This document shows positions 45,000 to 56,894 of a stretch of 64,000 bases of DNA, piece after piece. This stretch comes from Aradus depressus (Eukaryota > Arthropoda > Insecta > Hemiptera > Aradidae), in NCBI GenBank assembly GCA_963662175.1, contig OY759221.1, positions 19,765,027 through 19,829,026 of the forward strand. Direction: 5' to 3'. Both the position numbers and the translations under genes were made by a program. How positions within the stretch are numbered: the stretch's first letter is position 1; every line of letters begins with the position of its first letter. The notes beneath the pieces were generated by a model that was not told the DNA's origin, ran no database searches, and worked only from the letters and a program-made list of their open reading frames with translations.

Positions 45000-45550
45000 T
45001 TATTTTTATATTACGATCAGTTGAAACCATAAGTAAATTTGATTACAGTTATGGGTTATATAAATAATAAATACGTAAAATAATAAATATTAAAATGTAC
45101 AATGAAAGTAGATACAAGGAGAAAAAATAGATAAAAATGTCTCTGTTTAATAATGAAGAATATATACCAAAAAATAAGTAATATACGTACGCAGAGAGGA
45201 AATAATAAAAAAATACAAAAAGAAAAATAAATAAACGTAAGTTTAAAAAATAAAATTAAAACATACATAATATCAAGAAATAAATTCAGCTCATAATCCC
45301 CCAATGTTCCACTACGATAAGGCCAACTAAATGGAGGTAGAGGAGGCCACGGTAGCCCGGGTGATCCACCGAACCACCTCTGACCAGCAGTGGTGGCAGA
45401 CCGAGATGGAACAGAGCGTAATGTGAATACATGAGTGCCATGGTGAGCACTGTTTGAAAAATAGCTATCAGATCTCTCAGTCAGCATCGCCTCAGACATC
45501 TGGGAGGGTTGTTGGGGGATGAGAATGGAATGACAGAGATTGGGCAAAAA
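45000..45550 (-). mobile_element. LINE-like remnant with long spurious frame
   Basis: A 163-codon minus-strand frame (45547-45056) is Ser/Pro-rich and then hydrophobic simple sequence (FFFKLTFIYFSFCIF-like), which is typical of an LINE end running into an AT-rich tail. The GC-richer head (45290-45430) shares 'ggaggtagaggaggc' and 'ggtgatcc-ccg-accacc' with 6010-6060. It is not a cellular gene in my view. Confidence 0.45.
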
Positions 45551-45634
45551 GGCTTTTATGGAAGGAAAATTTAGGAAACGAGGCTTGTTGAGGTCATTGA
45601 CAAAAGGACTTATGTTGTCAATGTGGAGCTTATG

Positions 45635-45947
45635 TTAGGTTAGGTTTTATGACTCATGCCCGGGCTTTAACAACGAGGTCATATCGCCTACTACCAGAGC
45701 CCGACTCTACTGTGGGAGTCCTAAATTTTGCCTACCCTAAATTTTTATTCATCTAGGGTAGGGGTCTTTAACGAGTACCTGACATCGTACAGGCTCGGGA
45801 CCATCGCTTAACGTTCCATCCGAAGGAGGGCGTGCTTAAGTTTATTTTACCTCCCAGATAAAATAAACTAAGGGCCTCGGTCGGGTTTCGAAACCACGAC
45901 CTTGAGCTCAGAAGTCAAGCACGCATACCACTGAGCTACCGGCGCCC
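45635..45947 (-). repeat. SINE-A copy, full length
   Basis: Antisense, from TTAGGTTAGG at the 3' end to 'ccactgagctaccggcgccc' at the 5' end, with the B box as 'cgggtttcgaaaccacg'. An internal deletion removes the 'gctctttcgtcactctggtg' block. Confidence 0.85.
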
Positions 45948-46328
45948 TCGAGCTTATGATATAGGTACTTATAATTAATAAAAAGTCGAGATTAGTAAAT
46001 AATACATACAGACTTTATCTAATTTTAAAAAAAATTGGTGGTATCAAGACAAAAGTCAGCTGTTGGTCATACTTACTTGGTTTGCAATATCTGCCCTTCA
46101 ATTTTTTTAAATCATTTCAACCGCGAAGGTGAGTGCCCAGATTCTAATGTTGAACGTAACGTAACAATAATTTCTTTTGACGAGTAAGTGATGACAATTT
46201 ACAGTTTTATATCATTACGTTTTCAAGACCGGACGGCTCCATAAGACCTAACGATTCACCATTGACTTGTGAGCGGTCTACACTTTGAGAAATCCTGTAT
46301 TATTTGTGAATTATCTAAAACAACTCAC

Positions 46329-46422
46329 CAGTTCCAAAATCTTAATAAGAATGGGTGAGGCAGCTTTCAGAGAGTCCTGAATTTCTCTGGGTTCTATAGT
46401 CTGTTCTTCAGAGATCTTCTTC
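46329..46422 (-). CDS. Alternative upstream coding exon of the four-TM gene
   Basis: The acceptor is acaaacag|g at 46423/46422 and the donor ctg|GTGAGT at 46329/46328. The 94 nt give KKISEEQTIEPREIQDSLKA, then ASPILIKILEL, ending in phase 0. Joined to the TM1 exon at 39001 it reads ILIKILELVLALLCLSLVF, a typical entry into the first MARVEL helix. There is no in-frame Met and an in-frame stop precedes the acceptor, so an undetected upstream exon must supply the start. It and the 42052 exon are both in phase to use the 39001 exon, so they are probably alternatives. Confidence 0.6.
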
Positions 46423-46582
46423 CTGTTTGTAAACAGACATCAAATCAAATATTATAAAAAAAAAAAATTATATGAAAATATAAAATTTTAAAAACTCCTA
46501 TTTTTAAATTCATTAGTTTTTTTCCGATGATACCAAGTCACCATAACTTACCTTTTCGTGAGAATTTATTTATTAGTACCTT

Positions 46583-46860
46583 GTTAGTTAGTTATTGTGA
46601 CTTCAACTACGAGGACATATCATCTACTACCAGAGCGCTCTTTGACGAAAGCAAAGGCTCTGGTGGGTATGAGCCCGACACGACAGTGGAAGTCGTAAAT
46701 TTTATCTGAGATGGGAGTCTTTAACGAGTACCTGACATCGCACTGACTCGAGACCATCGCTTAACGTCCCATCCGAAAGACGGCATGCTCATGATTTTTT
46801 GTGCTTTCGAATCCGTGATCTTGAGGCTAGTACTCTACCTCTGAGCTACCGGCGCGCCCT
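46583..46860 (-). repeat. SINE-A copy
   Basis: Antisense, from 'ttagttagttattgtgac' to 'ctgagctaccggcgcgccct'. The B-box region is shortened ('tttcgaatccgtgatctt'). It lies just upstream (in gene sense) of the alternative 46.4-kb exon. Confidence 0.8.
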
Positions 46861-46969
46861 TGTTACTGAATTTTTCTAATAAAATAAATATTTTATTAGA
46901 ATATTAAGGTATTTATTTTGGGCTCACAAAATATATTGGGGCTACGCTACTGCTATTATTTACAACTAT

Positions 46970-47195
46970 TACGCTGAGAAACAGGGACATATTGTGGAAA
47001 TTTGTAATAAATAAATAAAACAAACTTCTTTTTGAAATGTTACCTTTCCACAACAAATATTTATTCATACTAAACTAAAGTTTAGTGGGTTAGTTTATAA
47101 CTAAACCTGATGATGGTGAATTGCCGAAACCAATAATTTATGTTTAATAGACAATATTTCAAAAAATAAGTTTGTTTTTAACTTTTGGATTGTTT
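46970..47195 (+). mobile_element. Hammerhead-like repeat unit with CTGATGA core
   Basis: TAAAC (47102-47106), CTGATGA (47107-47113), T, GGT-GAATT-GCC, GAAACC (47126-47131), then AATAATTTA. The left arm repeats the family end 'aataaataaataaaacaaac'. The core has the canonical CTGATGA; helix I has one mismatch. Confidence 0.55.
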
Positions 47196-47712
47196 TATTC
47201 ATTTGAGATTACTTATGTATGTTCACTAGAAAATGAGTCATCAAAGAAAGAAACTGAACAAACAGTATTGGGAAAAGCAATAAAAAATTAATGAAACCTA
47301 AAAGAAGTAAAAATACTGGAATGTGGATCATTAAAGTCAAGGACGCCAAGGAACTGTCGTAAAATAAAACAAGTGTGTGTTTTTTAACAAACGATTCACT
47401 AAATTAATCTTAATGAGTCATTAAGGAATTATAAAATTAAAACAGAGTCATTTTTAATGACCTTCCCCACTTCTTGAAGTCAATGGATACAATAAAAAAA
47501 TTTAAACTTCAACTAAAAATGTTTATGTTAGAGGCAACCCTTTACACGGAAATGGAATTTTATTCTCACTGTTCAAATAGAATAATATAATCACAATAAA
47601 GAATCGTGTTTCATATCCAAAAACATTATTTGATACAAAGCTTTCATTTTTATTTTTTGGGCAGAGTTCCTCCATACCTTAAAGGTCAGTCGAATGTAAG
47701 TTAAGTATTGTT

Positions 47713-48059
47713 TTAGGTTAGGTTTAGGTTCTATGACTCATGCCCGGGCTTTAACTACGAGGTCATATCGCCTACTACCAGTGCGCTCTTTCGTCACTCT
47801 GGTGGACATGAGCCCGTCTCTACTGTGGGAGTCCTAACTTTTGCCTAACCTAAATTTTTATTCACCTAGGACAGGGGTCTTTACCGAGTACCTGACATCG
47901 TACAGGCTCGGGACCATCGCTTAACGTCCCATCCGAAGGACGGCGTGCTTAAGTTTATTTTACCTCCCAGATAAAATAAACTAAGAGCCTCAGCTGGGTT
48001 TCGAATCCACGACCTTGAGCTCAGAAGGCAAGCACGCATACCACTGAGCTACCGGCGCC
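47713..48059 (-). repeat. SINE-A copy, full length (best-preserved)
   Basis: Antisense, from 'ttaggttaggtttaggttc' to 'ctgagctaccggcgcc', about 347 bases. It contains every block of the family, so it serves as the reference: tRNA-like head with A and B boxes, 'tttacctcccagataaaata', 'gacggcgtgcttaag', 'cggga-ccatcgcttaacg' and 'ggacatgagcccg'. Confidence 0.88.
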
Positions 48060-48739
48060 ATCTTTTTCTTGTCGATATATTCATTCTATTTCATTTTTGA
48101 ATAGAATGGTTGGAAAACATGAAATTCCTAGTGAAAACTCAACATAGAATTTTCGTTCCGGTACATAACTTTCCTAATACATATTTCGTAGTAGCTGTGG
48201 AGGAAGAAATACTGAGATAAATCTCAGTTTTTGGACTTGATGGACGTCGTTCTTGTTAGTGAATCACGTTAATGTGAGGAAGTATGAGTAATGGAACTAC
48301 CAAGGTCATATCGGATTGAAGAACATTCCTGAAATTTTTTCGAAGGAGTTAAGAAGGTAATGGCAACCATCAGAATTCAAGACGCAGTGCTCCCTCCTCT
48401 TTTTAAAAAAACGATTTTTTCTTTTACACAGAGTTTAATGTATTTAAAGTATAACATTCCACAATACAACTAATTTATAAATGTACTTTCCAAAAAAGCT
48501 ACGTGTTACTTTCGGTTCAAGGATCTATAACTTAGATTGAGACACGTACAAGTGGGATTGTCTCAGAATGAAGGGAATAGTAGGTTGTTCATTTTGAAGG
48601 CACGAATAGACTATCAGTAAAAATAGTTTCACCAGCCTTAATCCGGAAAAAGGTCTAAAATCGCGACTCAAAATATATTTTTTGGAAAATGTTAGTTCGC
48701 CCCTACAATCCACTGCAGCTAATAAAAATCACAGGATAT

Positions 48740-49130
48740 GTACTTCCCCAGCACGAATTAATCAATTACGTTTTCTCTCTCCCTCCAAAACCAACCGACC
48801 GTTGGACTGAAAAATCAATAGTTTAATTATAAAGGGGCTTCTGAATTCTCAAACTAAATTATGGATCAATACATTCATTACATCGGCAATTATTTGTTTT
48901 TGTGTTAAGCCCCTCCCCTCTCTTTACTTTTGTCAATTTAGCTGAAAATCAATGTGTCTCCTTTGTGGAGTTCTTCTGGAAAAACGTATTAAATTTCGTG
49001 TCAATACATTCAACACAACGTTCACAGACACACATAGGTAGACTTTTTATTCATTTATTAAATCGGAGGTTCGGAAAAAATAAAATTCCGGAGAAAACTC
49101 AACATTGAATTACTTCTTCAAAATGATGTT
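48740..49130. repeat. 'ggggaagt' dispersed repeat copy
   Basis: Begins 'tgtacttccccagcacgaat' and 'taatcaattacgtttt' and ends 'aaattccggagaaaactcaa'. It contains two internal units in antisense. Confidence 0.65.
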
Positions 49131-49478
49131 ATATATAAAATGATCTGCCGTTCATTTTAACCCAAGATCAGCAATAAACAATCTTTGATTTAAGGAAAAA
49201 ATGAATGTGAAATGATTGATATCATCGCATTCTGGTATGAAACCCCTGAAATCAATCGTGTAGCCACTATTCACATTATTATTCTTTCGAATAGTTAGTG
49301 CCACTGTTGTCGCTCCTCAATTCATAATGATTCCCAGTTTGTTTAATTTTTAAAAGTTTCCCCCACGGTTGCTATACAATACGATAGATACCATCAAATA
49401 TTCTGAAACGATATTTTATTTAAAAAACCGAGGGGCTCCATCGATTATAGCTATTCCCGTTTTAAAATAAAAACCTTA

Positions 49479-50297
49479 GTTTCTCATGCTTGGGCATTGA
49501 TTACAATGTCATATCGACTACTACCACAGCGCTTTTTTGACACTGGTGGACATGAGCTCGACTCTACTATGGGTGTCCTAAATGTTGCCTACTCTAAATT
49601 TTTATTCACTTAGGGTAGGGTCTTCAACGAGAACCGACATCCCAGGTCCCAGTTACAACTGATACAACTATACTGTATGGCAGATTATCTCAAAGGTTTA
49701 TTTTTTACCCAGTGGTCAGGCGTTAACGGTTACGACCTATTCAAGTAACTTACAGGTTAACTCAAGGATGACTCAATTGTGATTATAGGCTATTTAATGA
49801 CAAAAAACGAGAAGTTTTTATTAATTGTCCAAGTAATAATAAAATAACCTCTATAATAGATAAATAGAAGAGTACTATTTAGGAAATAGATATATAAATA
49901 ATTACAAATGGCTCTGTCCTCCTTGCTGCGAAGATAAAATGTCATCTTAAAAGCGGTTCCAGTTCATATATTTACATAAATTCTTCATTAACCTGCACTC
50001 ATCAATTCATGTAGTGTTGGTAGATACCTGCTTCGAAAGCATACCGAGGCCCTTAAGTTTATAAATCTGGGAAGGGAAAAAACCGTAAGAACGCCGTCCT
50101 TCGGATGAGACGATAAGTGATGGTCCCGAGCCTGTACGATGTCAGGTACACGTTAATGACCCCCAAACTAGGTCAATTTAGGGTAAGTAAAATTTAGGAC
50201 TCCCATGTTAAGAGTCGGGCTCATGTCCACCAGAGCGACGAAATAGAGATATGATCTCGTAGTTAAAGCCCGGGCATGAGTCACAATAACTAATAAC
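49479..50297. repeat. Two SINE-A fragments in opposite orientations
   Basis: 49479-49640 (minus) is a 3' fragment ('gagctcgactctactatggg'). 50040-50297 (plus) lacks most of the tRNA-like head and ends 'gtcacaataactaataacc'. Between them no gene was seen. Confidence 0.65.
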
Positions 50298-50324
50298 CTT
50301 TTGTCAAATAAAATTGCTTCTTTT

Positions 50325-50520
50325 AACTTTCCCACTTCTAGAGTTAAGCGATGGAGTCACCACACAAACTACAATCAATTAACAAATATAAAATACTTTT
50401 ATTTAAACATACATATAATTCCTAATATTGATATTATCATGACGATTTTAAGGGTGACCCAACGACACTACGTGCTTTATATATATATATTTTTTTCGGG
50501 TGTGGGAAGCTAACAGATCG
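50325..50520 (+). repeat. Dispersed repeat shared with 57.03 kb
   Basis: 'tttcccacttctagagttaa', then 'caatcaattaacaaatataa' and 'aaacatacatataattc' recur at 57035-57130. In both places a SINE-A fragment lies directly upstream, so the pair probably spread as one composite unit. Confidence 0.6.
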
Positions 50521-50974
50521 AAGTGTTCAAAATTATTTATTCATTGTCCAAGAAATACATAGCTTTCAGGAGTAATACATATTAAGTTACTCCCAGATAA
50601 ACTTCATGTTTGAAATAAAAGAATATATTTATTTAAAGCCCAGGAGCCATCACAATGTACATTCCCAAATGGACCAAGGTTTTAACATCAAGGTCTGAGA
50701 AACGGAAGTTAGATTCCAGTGTTTTTAGTTTTGTTTCACTCCAGCAATCTTTCTTCCATCAGATGACTCAACCAAGCCAATGGTGTAACCATTTAAAATT
50801 TTTTATTCACGTCAGTCAACAAACTGCTTTGTTAACAATGAGACTCCTCTATGTTGTGTTTACAAAGCGACTCTTGTCCTCAACATTCTTCGTATCGCTC
50901 AGAGAAATTTTAATGTACTGCATTCTAAATATTGAAATAATAAGGACAAGGCGCTTGGACATTTATTATTTCAC

Positions 50975-51610
50975 TTCCCCAGATAAAGAGGTAGTTTTTT
51001 ATTCAGTCAGAAATTCGATGCGGAGTTTTCAACTAAATTTCATGTTTTCCAATCTTCTGATTCCCAAAATTAAAAAAAAATACTATCTGTGTCTGTGGGT
51101 CTGTGAACACGATAACTCTCGATAAAATAATTGTATTGACACGAAATTTTATATATGTACTCAGAACTCCTTAAGGATGACACCTACCGATTTTCAGCCG
51201 AATCGGCCGCAGGAAACGGAGATATTAGGCCGTTGTAATGAAGTATTGATACGAAATTTCATATGTAAATTCTAAACCATATAAGGACGATACCTATTGA
51301 TTTTCAGCGGAATCGGCCGAAGAGTTTATTAGAGTTTTTAAACTTTCCCCCTAATCCCCTCATTCCTTTGGTCAATTTGGCTGAAAAATATGTGTCGTCG
51401 TTAGAGGGTTCTGGATTCACATATAAAATTCGTGTCGATACAATCATTCTATCGGGAGTTATCGTGTTCACAGACACACATAATTTTTTTTTCATATTTA
51501 GAAATCTCACTAGAGGTCGGAAAACATGGAATTTCGTTGAAAACTTCGCTTCGAATTTTTGACCGATTACATAACTTCCCCTACACTTCTTATAGCTGAA
51601 GAAGTGAAAA
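50975..51610 (+). repeat. 'ggggaagt' dispersed repeat, long copy
   Basis: Starts 'cacttccccagataaagagg' and closes 'cttcccctacacttcttat' and 'agctgaagaagtg'. It holds units on both strands: 'aaggatgacacctaccgatt' forward, then 'aaaatatgtgtcgtcgttag' reversed, so this copy is a head-to-head arrangement. Confidence 0.7.
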
Positions 51611-52199
51611 ATGGACAGTATATTTCCCGGGAAAATTCACGTAGTACAGCGGGCTGGAGTATCCATGTTATGTTTCAAGAAGAATGAAAGAAGTTGCGAA
51701 ACTTTGACTACAATAGCGTTCTCATACATCATACAATTCGCAACGTAGATGGAGCAACTCAGGCAGTTTAATCTGGGGTATACCCAGATAAGTTTAGAGG
51801 GACAAAAGAAGTGTATCAATATCACAATTTACAAATTTAATATCGAAGAGAATAAAACACCCTAATGAGAACTCCAATATTATAATTATCGTCGAATTTA
51901 TAGCCAAATATTCTTAAAATTCTCTATTTATCGAAAAACAAGGTTCAATTTACACATGTATCATCAGGGAGCAAACCGGACATGTATATTTAATGCGATT
52001 TTCGATCCTCCAAAATATGGCGCCAAATGTGTTAAAATCATTTTAACCTTTTATTCAATTTTGTTTGATATGATGCATAGAACACAAAACAATTGGTGCT
52101 AATATATATATTTAAACTGAAATTGCTTAAATCCTCTATCCTGAGAGTCTGTATCTGTATCTATTTTCATCACTCAAGAACGGATTATTATTCTAATGG

Positions 52200-53361
52200 A
52201 ACTAGTGACATTTGTACATGATTATTAGGACATATTTCAGGTTATTAAAATTTCCTAAAAGCTACTCATGACATTATATACATTATTATGAGGACAGATT
52301 TCAGGTTATTTAAAATTTCCTAAAAGCTACTCATGACATTATATACATTATTATGAGGACAGATTTCAGGTTATTTAAAATTTCCTAAAAGCTACTCATG
52401 ACATTATATACATTATTATGAGGACAGATTTCAGGTTATTTAAAATTTCCTAAAAGCTACTCATGACATTATATACATTATTATGAGGACAGATTTCAGG
52501 TTATTTAAAATTTCCTAAAAGCTACTCATGACATTATACACATTATTATGAGGACAGATTTCAGGTTATTTAAAATTTCCTAAAAGCTACTCATGACATT
52601 ATATACATTATTATGAGGACAGATTTCAGGTTATTTAAAATTTCCTAAAAGCTACTCATGACATTATATACATTATTATGAGGACAGATTTCAGGTTATT
52701 TAAAATTTCCTAAAAGCTACTCATGACATTATATACATTATTATGAGGACAGATTTCAGGTTATTTAAAATTTCCTAAAAGCTACTCATGACATTATATA
52801 CATTATTATGAGGACAGATTTCAGGTTATTTAAAATTTCCTAAAAGCTACTCATGACATTATACACATTATTATGAGGACAGATTTCAGGTTATTTAAAA
52901 TTTCCTAAAAGCTACTCATGACATTATATACATTATTATGAGGACAGATTTCAGGTTATTTAAAATTTCCTAAAAGCTACTCATGACATTATATACATTA
53001 TTATGAGGACAGATTTCAGGTTATTTAAAATTTCCTAAAAGCTACTCATGACATTATATACATTATTATGAGGACAGATTTCAGGTTATTTAAAATTTCC
53101 TAAAAGCTACTCATGACATTATATACATTATTATGAGGACAGATTTCAGGTTATTTAAAATTTCCTAAAAGCTACTCATGACATTATATACATTATTATG
53201 AGGACAGATTTCAGGTTATTTAAAATTTTCTAAAAGCTAGTTACTCATGACATTGTGTACATGAATATTAGGACAGATTTTAGGTTATTTACGATTTCCT
53301 AAAAGCTAACTACTCATGACATTGTGTACATGATTATTAGAACAGATTTCAGGTTATTTAA
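52200..53361 (+). repeat. 65-bp minisatellite, about 17 units
   Basis: The unit begins 'aggacagatttcaggttatt' and includes 'cctaaaagctactcatgaca'. Period measured at 52291 to 52356. About 15 central units are almost identical; the first and last two are diverged (insertions 'tagttactc', 'aacta'). A variant 'tacaca' for 'tataca' occurs in two units exactly five periods (325 bases) apart. It lies in the first intron of the four-TM gene. Confidence 0.95.
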
Positions 53362-53543
53362 CAAAGCTTTTCTTTGTAATAACGATAAATAACACAAAAA
53401 ATATATAAATAGATATTTACTGATTTTCAGCCATCTTTTCAGATATTATTATGTAGTAAAGAGTCGATGTTGAAGATTCTCGTGGTGGTGGTTCGGAGAT
53501 AAACAAGAGGACGGCCGTCCAGGAGAAGAAGAGAGAGACGTAC

Positions 53544-53700
53544 CTTCACTAGGACGGACACACTGAGACTAGGACTGATGGTGAGCGGAGATTGGACAAA
53601 CTGACGAGGGAGGGAGAGACGCCCAGTTAGTCACACTCTTCCACCAGTCTCAGTGACATGAAACAGTCAATTGGAACAAATTCACTGGCTCCTGAAGTGA
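53544..53700 (-). promoter_or_regulatory. Candidate non-coding first exon of the four-TM gene
   Basis: The minus strand has a strong donor (gtgaag|GTACGTCT) at 53544/53543, with GC-richer sequence upstream than the surroundings. A 10-codon upstream ORF starts at about 53660. No frame runs through, so it would be 5' UTR. The start at 53700 is nominal; no TATA box was identified. Confidence 0.35.
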
Positions 53701-53954
53701 GCATTCTTGTCTTAATTCAACAACACTAGCCTACTCTAGCCTTGTTCAATAGCTGGACAAAGCCCACACACACTCTACACACCCACGTTAGTTTTTATTA
53801 GAAACATGATGGGGGAAAAAAAAAAAATTAAGTAAGAATAGCTTGTTTTTAAAATATCGTTGCTATAAGAGCAAAACGTCGTACGTCAAAAAGCCATACT
53901 TTCAGGGGAGATAAAAAATAATTTTATTTAATTTGGAAAATAAGAAGACATATA

Positions 53955-54290
53955 TACAACGCAGTGCTCAAACCTAGGTGGACTTAAACTCTGGGGTTCT
54001 GCCAAGGTTTCCAATCTTCACCCCTTATTTCCAACACGACCCTCCATAATGATCTCAGCATCCCCCTCTTAACCGAAGTAGCTAAATTCAGGTACAAAAA
54101 GTTATTCTCTTCTCTCAGTTCCCAGTCATCCATTTTGCCGCACTTCCCCAACGACGCCTTAAGCGCCAATGGCCTAGAGACGTCCTTAGTGACAGTGAGT
54201 TATAAATGAGTGCAACTCAGTGCCTAGAGAGTGTCCCCACTGGGTGATTTCTCCCCTCTTGACATATTGACAATGTCCATCTTATTCTTT
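53955..54290 (+). mobile_element. LINE ORF2 C-terminal fragment (Jockey-like)
   Basis: Frames with shifts read LWGSAKVSNL, then SIMISASPS and KSYSLLSVPSHPFC. This matches the layout of 25830-26110 and 55800-56175 (the phrase for 'leucine-tryptophan-glycine-x-alanine-lysine' and 'ccctccataatgatctcagc'). Stops and frameshifts show it is dead. Confidence 0.55.
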
Positions 54291-54605
54291 TAGCATGAAT
54301 GGCTTTTACTCTTTTCATTCGACATTTTAAGATGCACGTCAACATGAATAGAAACCAAAACCCGATTTGTAAAATTTAAAATGGGGCTATTTACATGACA
54401 AACCGAATTTATGAACCAAGTAATCATCAGTAAACCAGTAATCCTGCAGTGGGTTCATGACATGGAATAAGTGTTTGTTTTGGCCTAAAATGTGAAATTC
54501 TGAAGAAAATTTTAGAACAAAAAACTGTTGACTTTCAAAAACGATCACAAGGCGTCCTCTACCCTTCGGATATGCGAGAAGTAAAATAAATGAAATACAC
54601 TACAG

Positions 54606-54985
54606 AGGGCGTCGATAGCTCAGTGGTATGCGTGCTTGCTTCCTGAGCTCAAGATCGCGGGTTCGAAACGGTTTCGGGTTTTTATCTGCGAAGTGAAAAA
54701 AAAACATGAGCACGTCGTCCTTTTTTATTATGTTAGTTAACAATCACATTGAAAACAATGAAGCCACTGAAAATTAATTTATTTTTTAATCGAAATGACA
54801 AAAAGTCGTAGGTGAATCATCGGCTATGTACTTCCCAAGTAAGAATTAATCAATTACGTTTTCGCTCTCCCTCCAAACCTAATCACCGTTTGGGCTAAAA
54901 CTTAATACTTGACTTACAAAGTGACTTCTGAAACCTCATACTAAATTATGTGTCGATTCATTCATTACATCGAATTTTTGAGTTA
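54606..54985 (+). repeat. SINE-A 5' fragment and 'ggggaagt' repeat fragment
   Basis: 54606-54722 has the tRNA-like head ('atagctcagtggtatgcgtg', B box 'gggttcgaaac') and is cut after 'cgtcgtcctt'. 54795-54985 begins 'gtgaatcatcggctatgtac' and 'ttcccaagtaagaatt', one end of the other family. Confidence 0.65.
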
Positions 54986-55680
54986 AGCCCCTAGCAAACT
55001 AGGGTCACTTTTGAACTTATGGCGTAATCCAAAACTCATACACTTCATGTATATATTTTTGTGGATTTAGACAATATAAAAGATAAACAAATTCTTTGTT
55101 TTATTATGTCCAATATACGATTGGTTGCATGTAGCGCACTGAAGTCTATCTAGCCTATCTCTATGTAAACACTAGCTGGATTCGTAGTTTAAAAACCGAT
55201 ATACATTATTTTCTCAAAAATGTTTATGGAATAGACTACCTATATTTAAAAAATATTTTTTTTTTAATTTCAAAAATATGTCTGTGTATTTTAACTTATC
55301 GTACAAGTTCTGGAATCCCTTTATCTTACCGAACCCTGACAAATGTCGCTAAAGAGAGATTTATGTTGACAAAAGACCGAACAATTGACCACTGACCCCC
55401 GGTAATTACTTTCGTTACTAAGGTCAATTGGAGCTAAGGTCCTTCTCTAAGAAGTCTTACTGACATTCGAGTCAGACTTTCTACGAATCAGGTACTGGTT
55501 TGAGTTGAGAGTCAGCAAACCGAAAATATATATATATGAACCTGCCCTCCAGTGTATCTTAACAACATTCCCATCTCTTTAAAAAAACGAAGTCCGTTAT
55601 CTAGACCTCAACAACTAACTTGGAATCCTCACAAGAGACTGACTATGGGGCACCCATGACCCTTCAGGGTTGAACTGCCC

Positions 55681-55683
<3 letters not shown>

Positions 55684-55746
<63 letters not shown>
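55684..55746 (+). repeat. Poly-A tract, 63 bases
   Basis: Uninterrupted A run. It lies just before a LINE fragment in the same orientation, so it could be the tail of a previous insertion or an assembly feature. Confidence 0.95.
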
Positions 55747-55748
<2 letters not shown>

Positions 55749-55799
55749 TACTGACAAGACAAGAAATGAATGAACGACTAAATTAACTTTGTAAATAAA

Positions 55800-56200
55800 A
55801 CGAGTTATATACAACCAACGCAGTACTGAAACCTATGTGGACTTACGGACTTGAGCTCTGGGATTCTGCCAAGACTTCCAATCTCTAACGCATCCAACCC
55901 TTTCAATCCATCACCCTTCGTACAATAGCCAATGCTCCGTAAGCGCATTACGTCTTACAAAACTCTTCACACTGACCTTAACGTACCTTTTGTCACCAAA
56001 TCGCTAAATCCAAATTAAAAAAAAATATTTTCCTCTCTTAGTTCCCACAATAATAATCCTCTAGAGTCTAGACCGTGTCCTCCATTCTGCCACTCTTCCC
56101 CAACTACGGCTTAGTCGCCTCCTTAGCAGGTCCCACTGGGTTATTTCTCCCCTCTTGACATTATGACATTGCCCCATTATCTCTCTCTTAGCACATTTTC
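55800..56200 (+). mobile_element. LINE ORF2 C-terminal fragment (Jockey-like), second copy
   Basis: Shares 'acaaccaacgcagtactgaa' and 'acctatgtggactta' with the copy at 53957. Frames read TLTYLLSPNR and IFSSLSSHNNNP with stops. An (AT)n tract (56250-56275) follows. Confidence 0.55.
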
Positions 56201-56894
56201 TGGTTGTATATATTTTTATACAGTTGTAAATATATATTTGTAAATTAAAAAAATATATATATATATATATATATAAATCAATTACCTGAAATTCTCCTGA
56301 AATCTCATGCTTTTTTGATATGGCATTGAAATCTTGCTTTTCAATTTCGATCGCATGCTCTCTAGTAACTTAATAGAAAAAAATGTATATGGCCAAGGAT
56401 GTTTAAAAAAAAAAGTGTTGTAGGTCGAAAAACCTTTCAAAATGCACATTTCGGAAAATCCTAGAGGTCTTTATTTAGAAAATACCCTAATTTCAAAGGA
56501 ATCAAAAGTCTCCATCTGTTTAAAAAACGACAGGCATTTCCACATACATTTAAAAAAATATGAAATAACCCCGAAATTAGAATTATAATTTCTTTGTAAA
56601 CAATACAATTAAATTTCCTTAATGAAAACATTCCCTAAAGAAAAAAATTAAAAATTATAGTTGATTTTTTAATTTTCATTTTCAATCAAGTGGAGTAATT
56701 TACTGGCAAAAACTTAATAGAAAAAAAAGGGAAAGTTAATTTTTTTTCTCGTAATGCGGGGCAATAAAAAAATAGGAATAAGGCATTGAGCTCACAGGTG
56801 AATGAATAGGGGATATTTCACCAAGAATGGTGGAAATTAAAGTAATGACACATGGAATGTAGATCTGGGAAATACTGCGACAGTCTTTTGTGAG

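Noticed and set aside
45056..45547. 163-codon open frame, one of the longest in the window
   Set aside because: The C-terminal half is AT-rich simple sequence read as hydrophobic residues and the head matches another repeat at about 6.0 kb.
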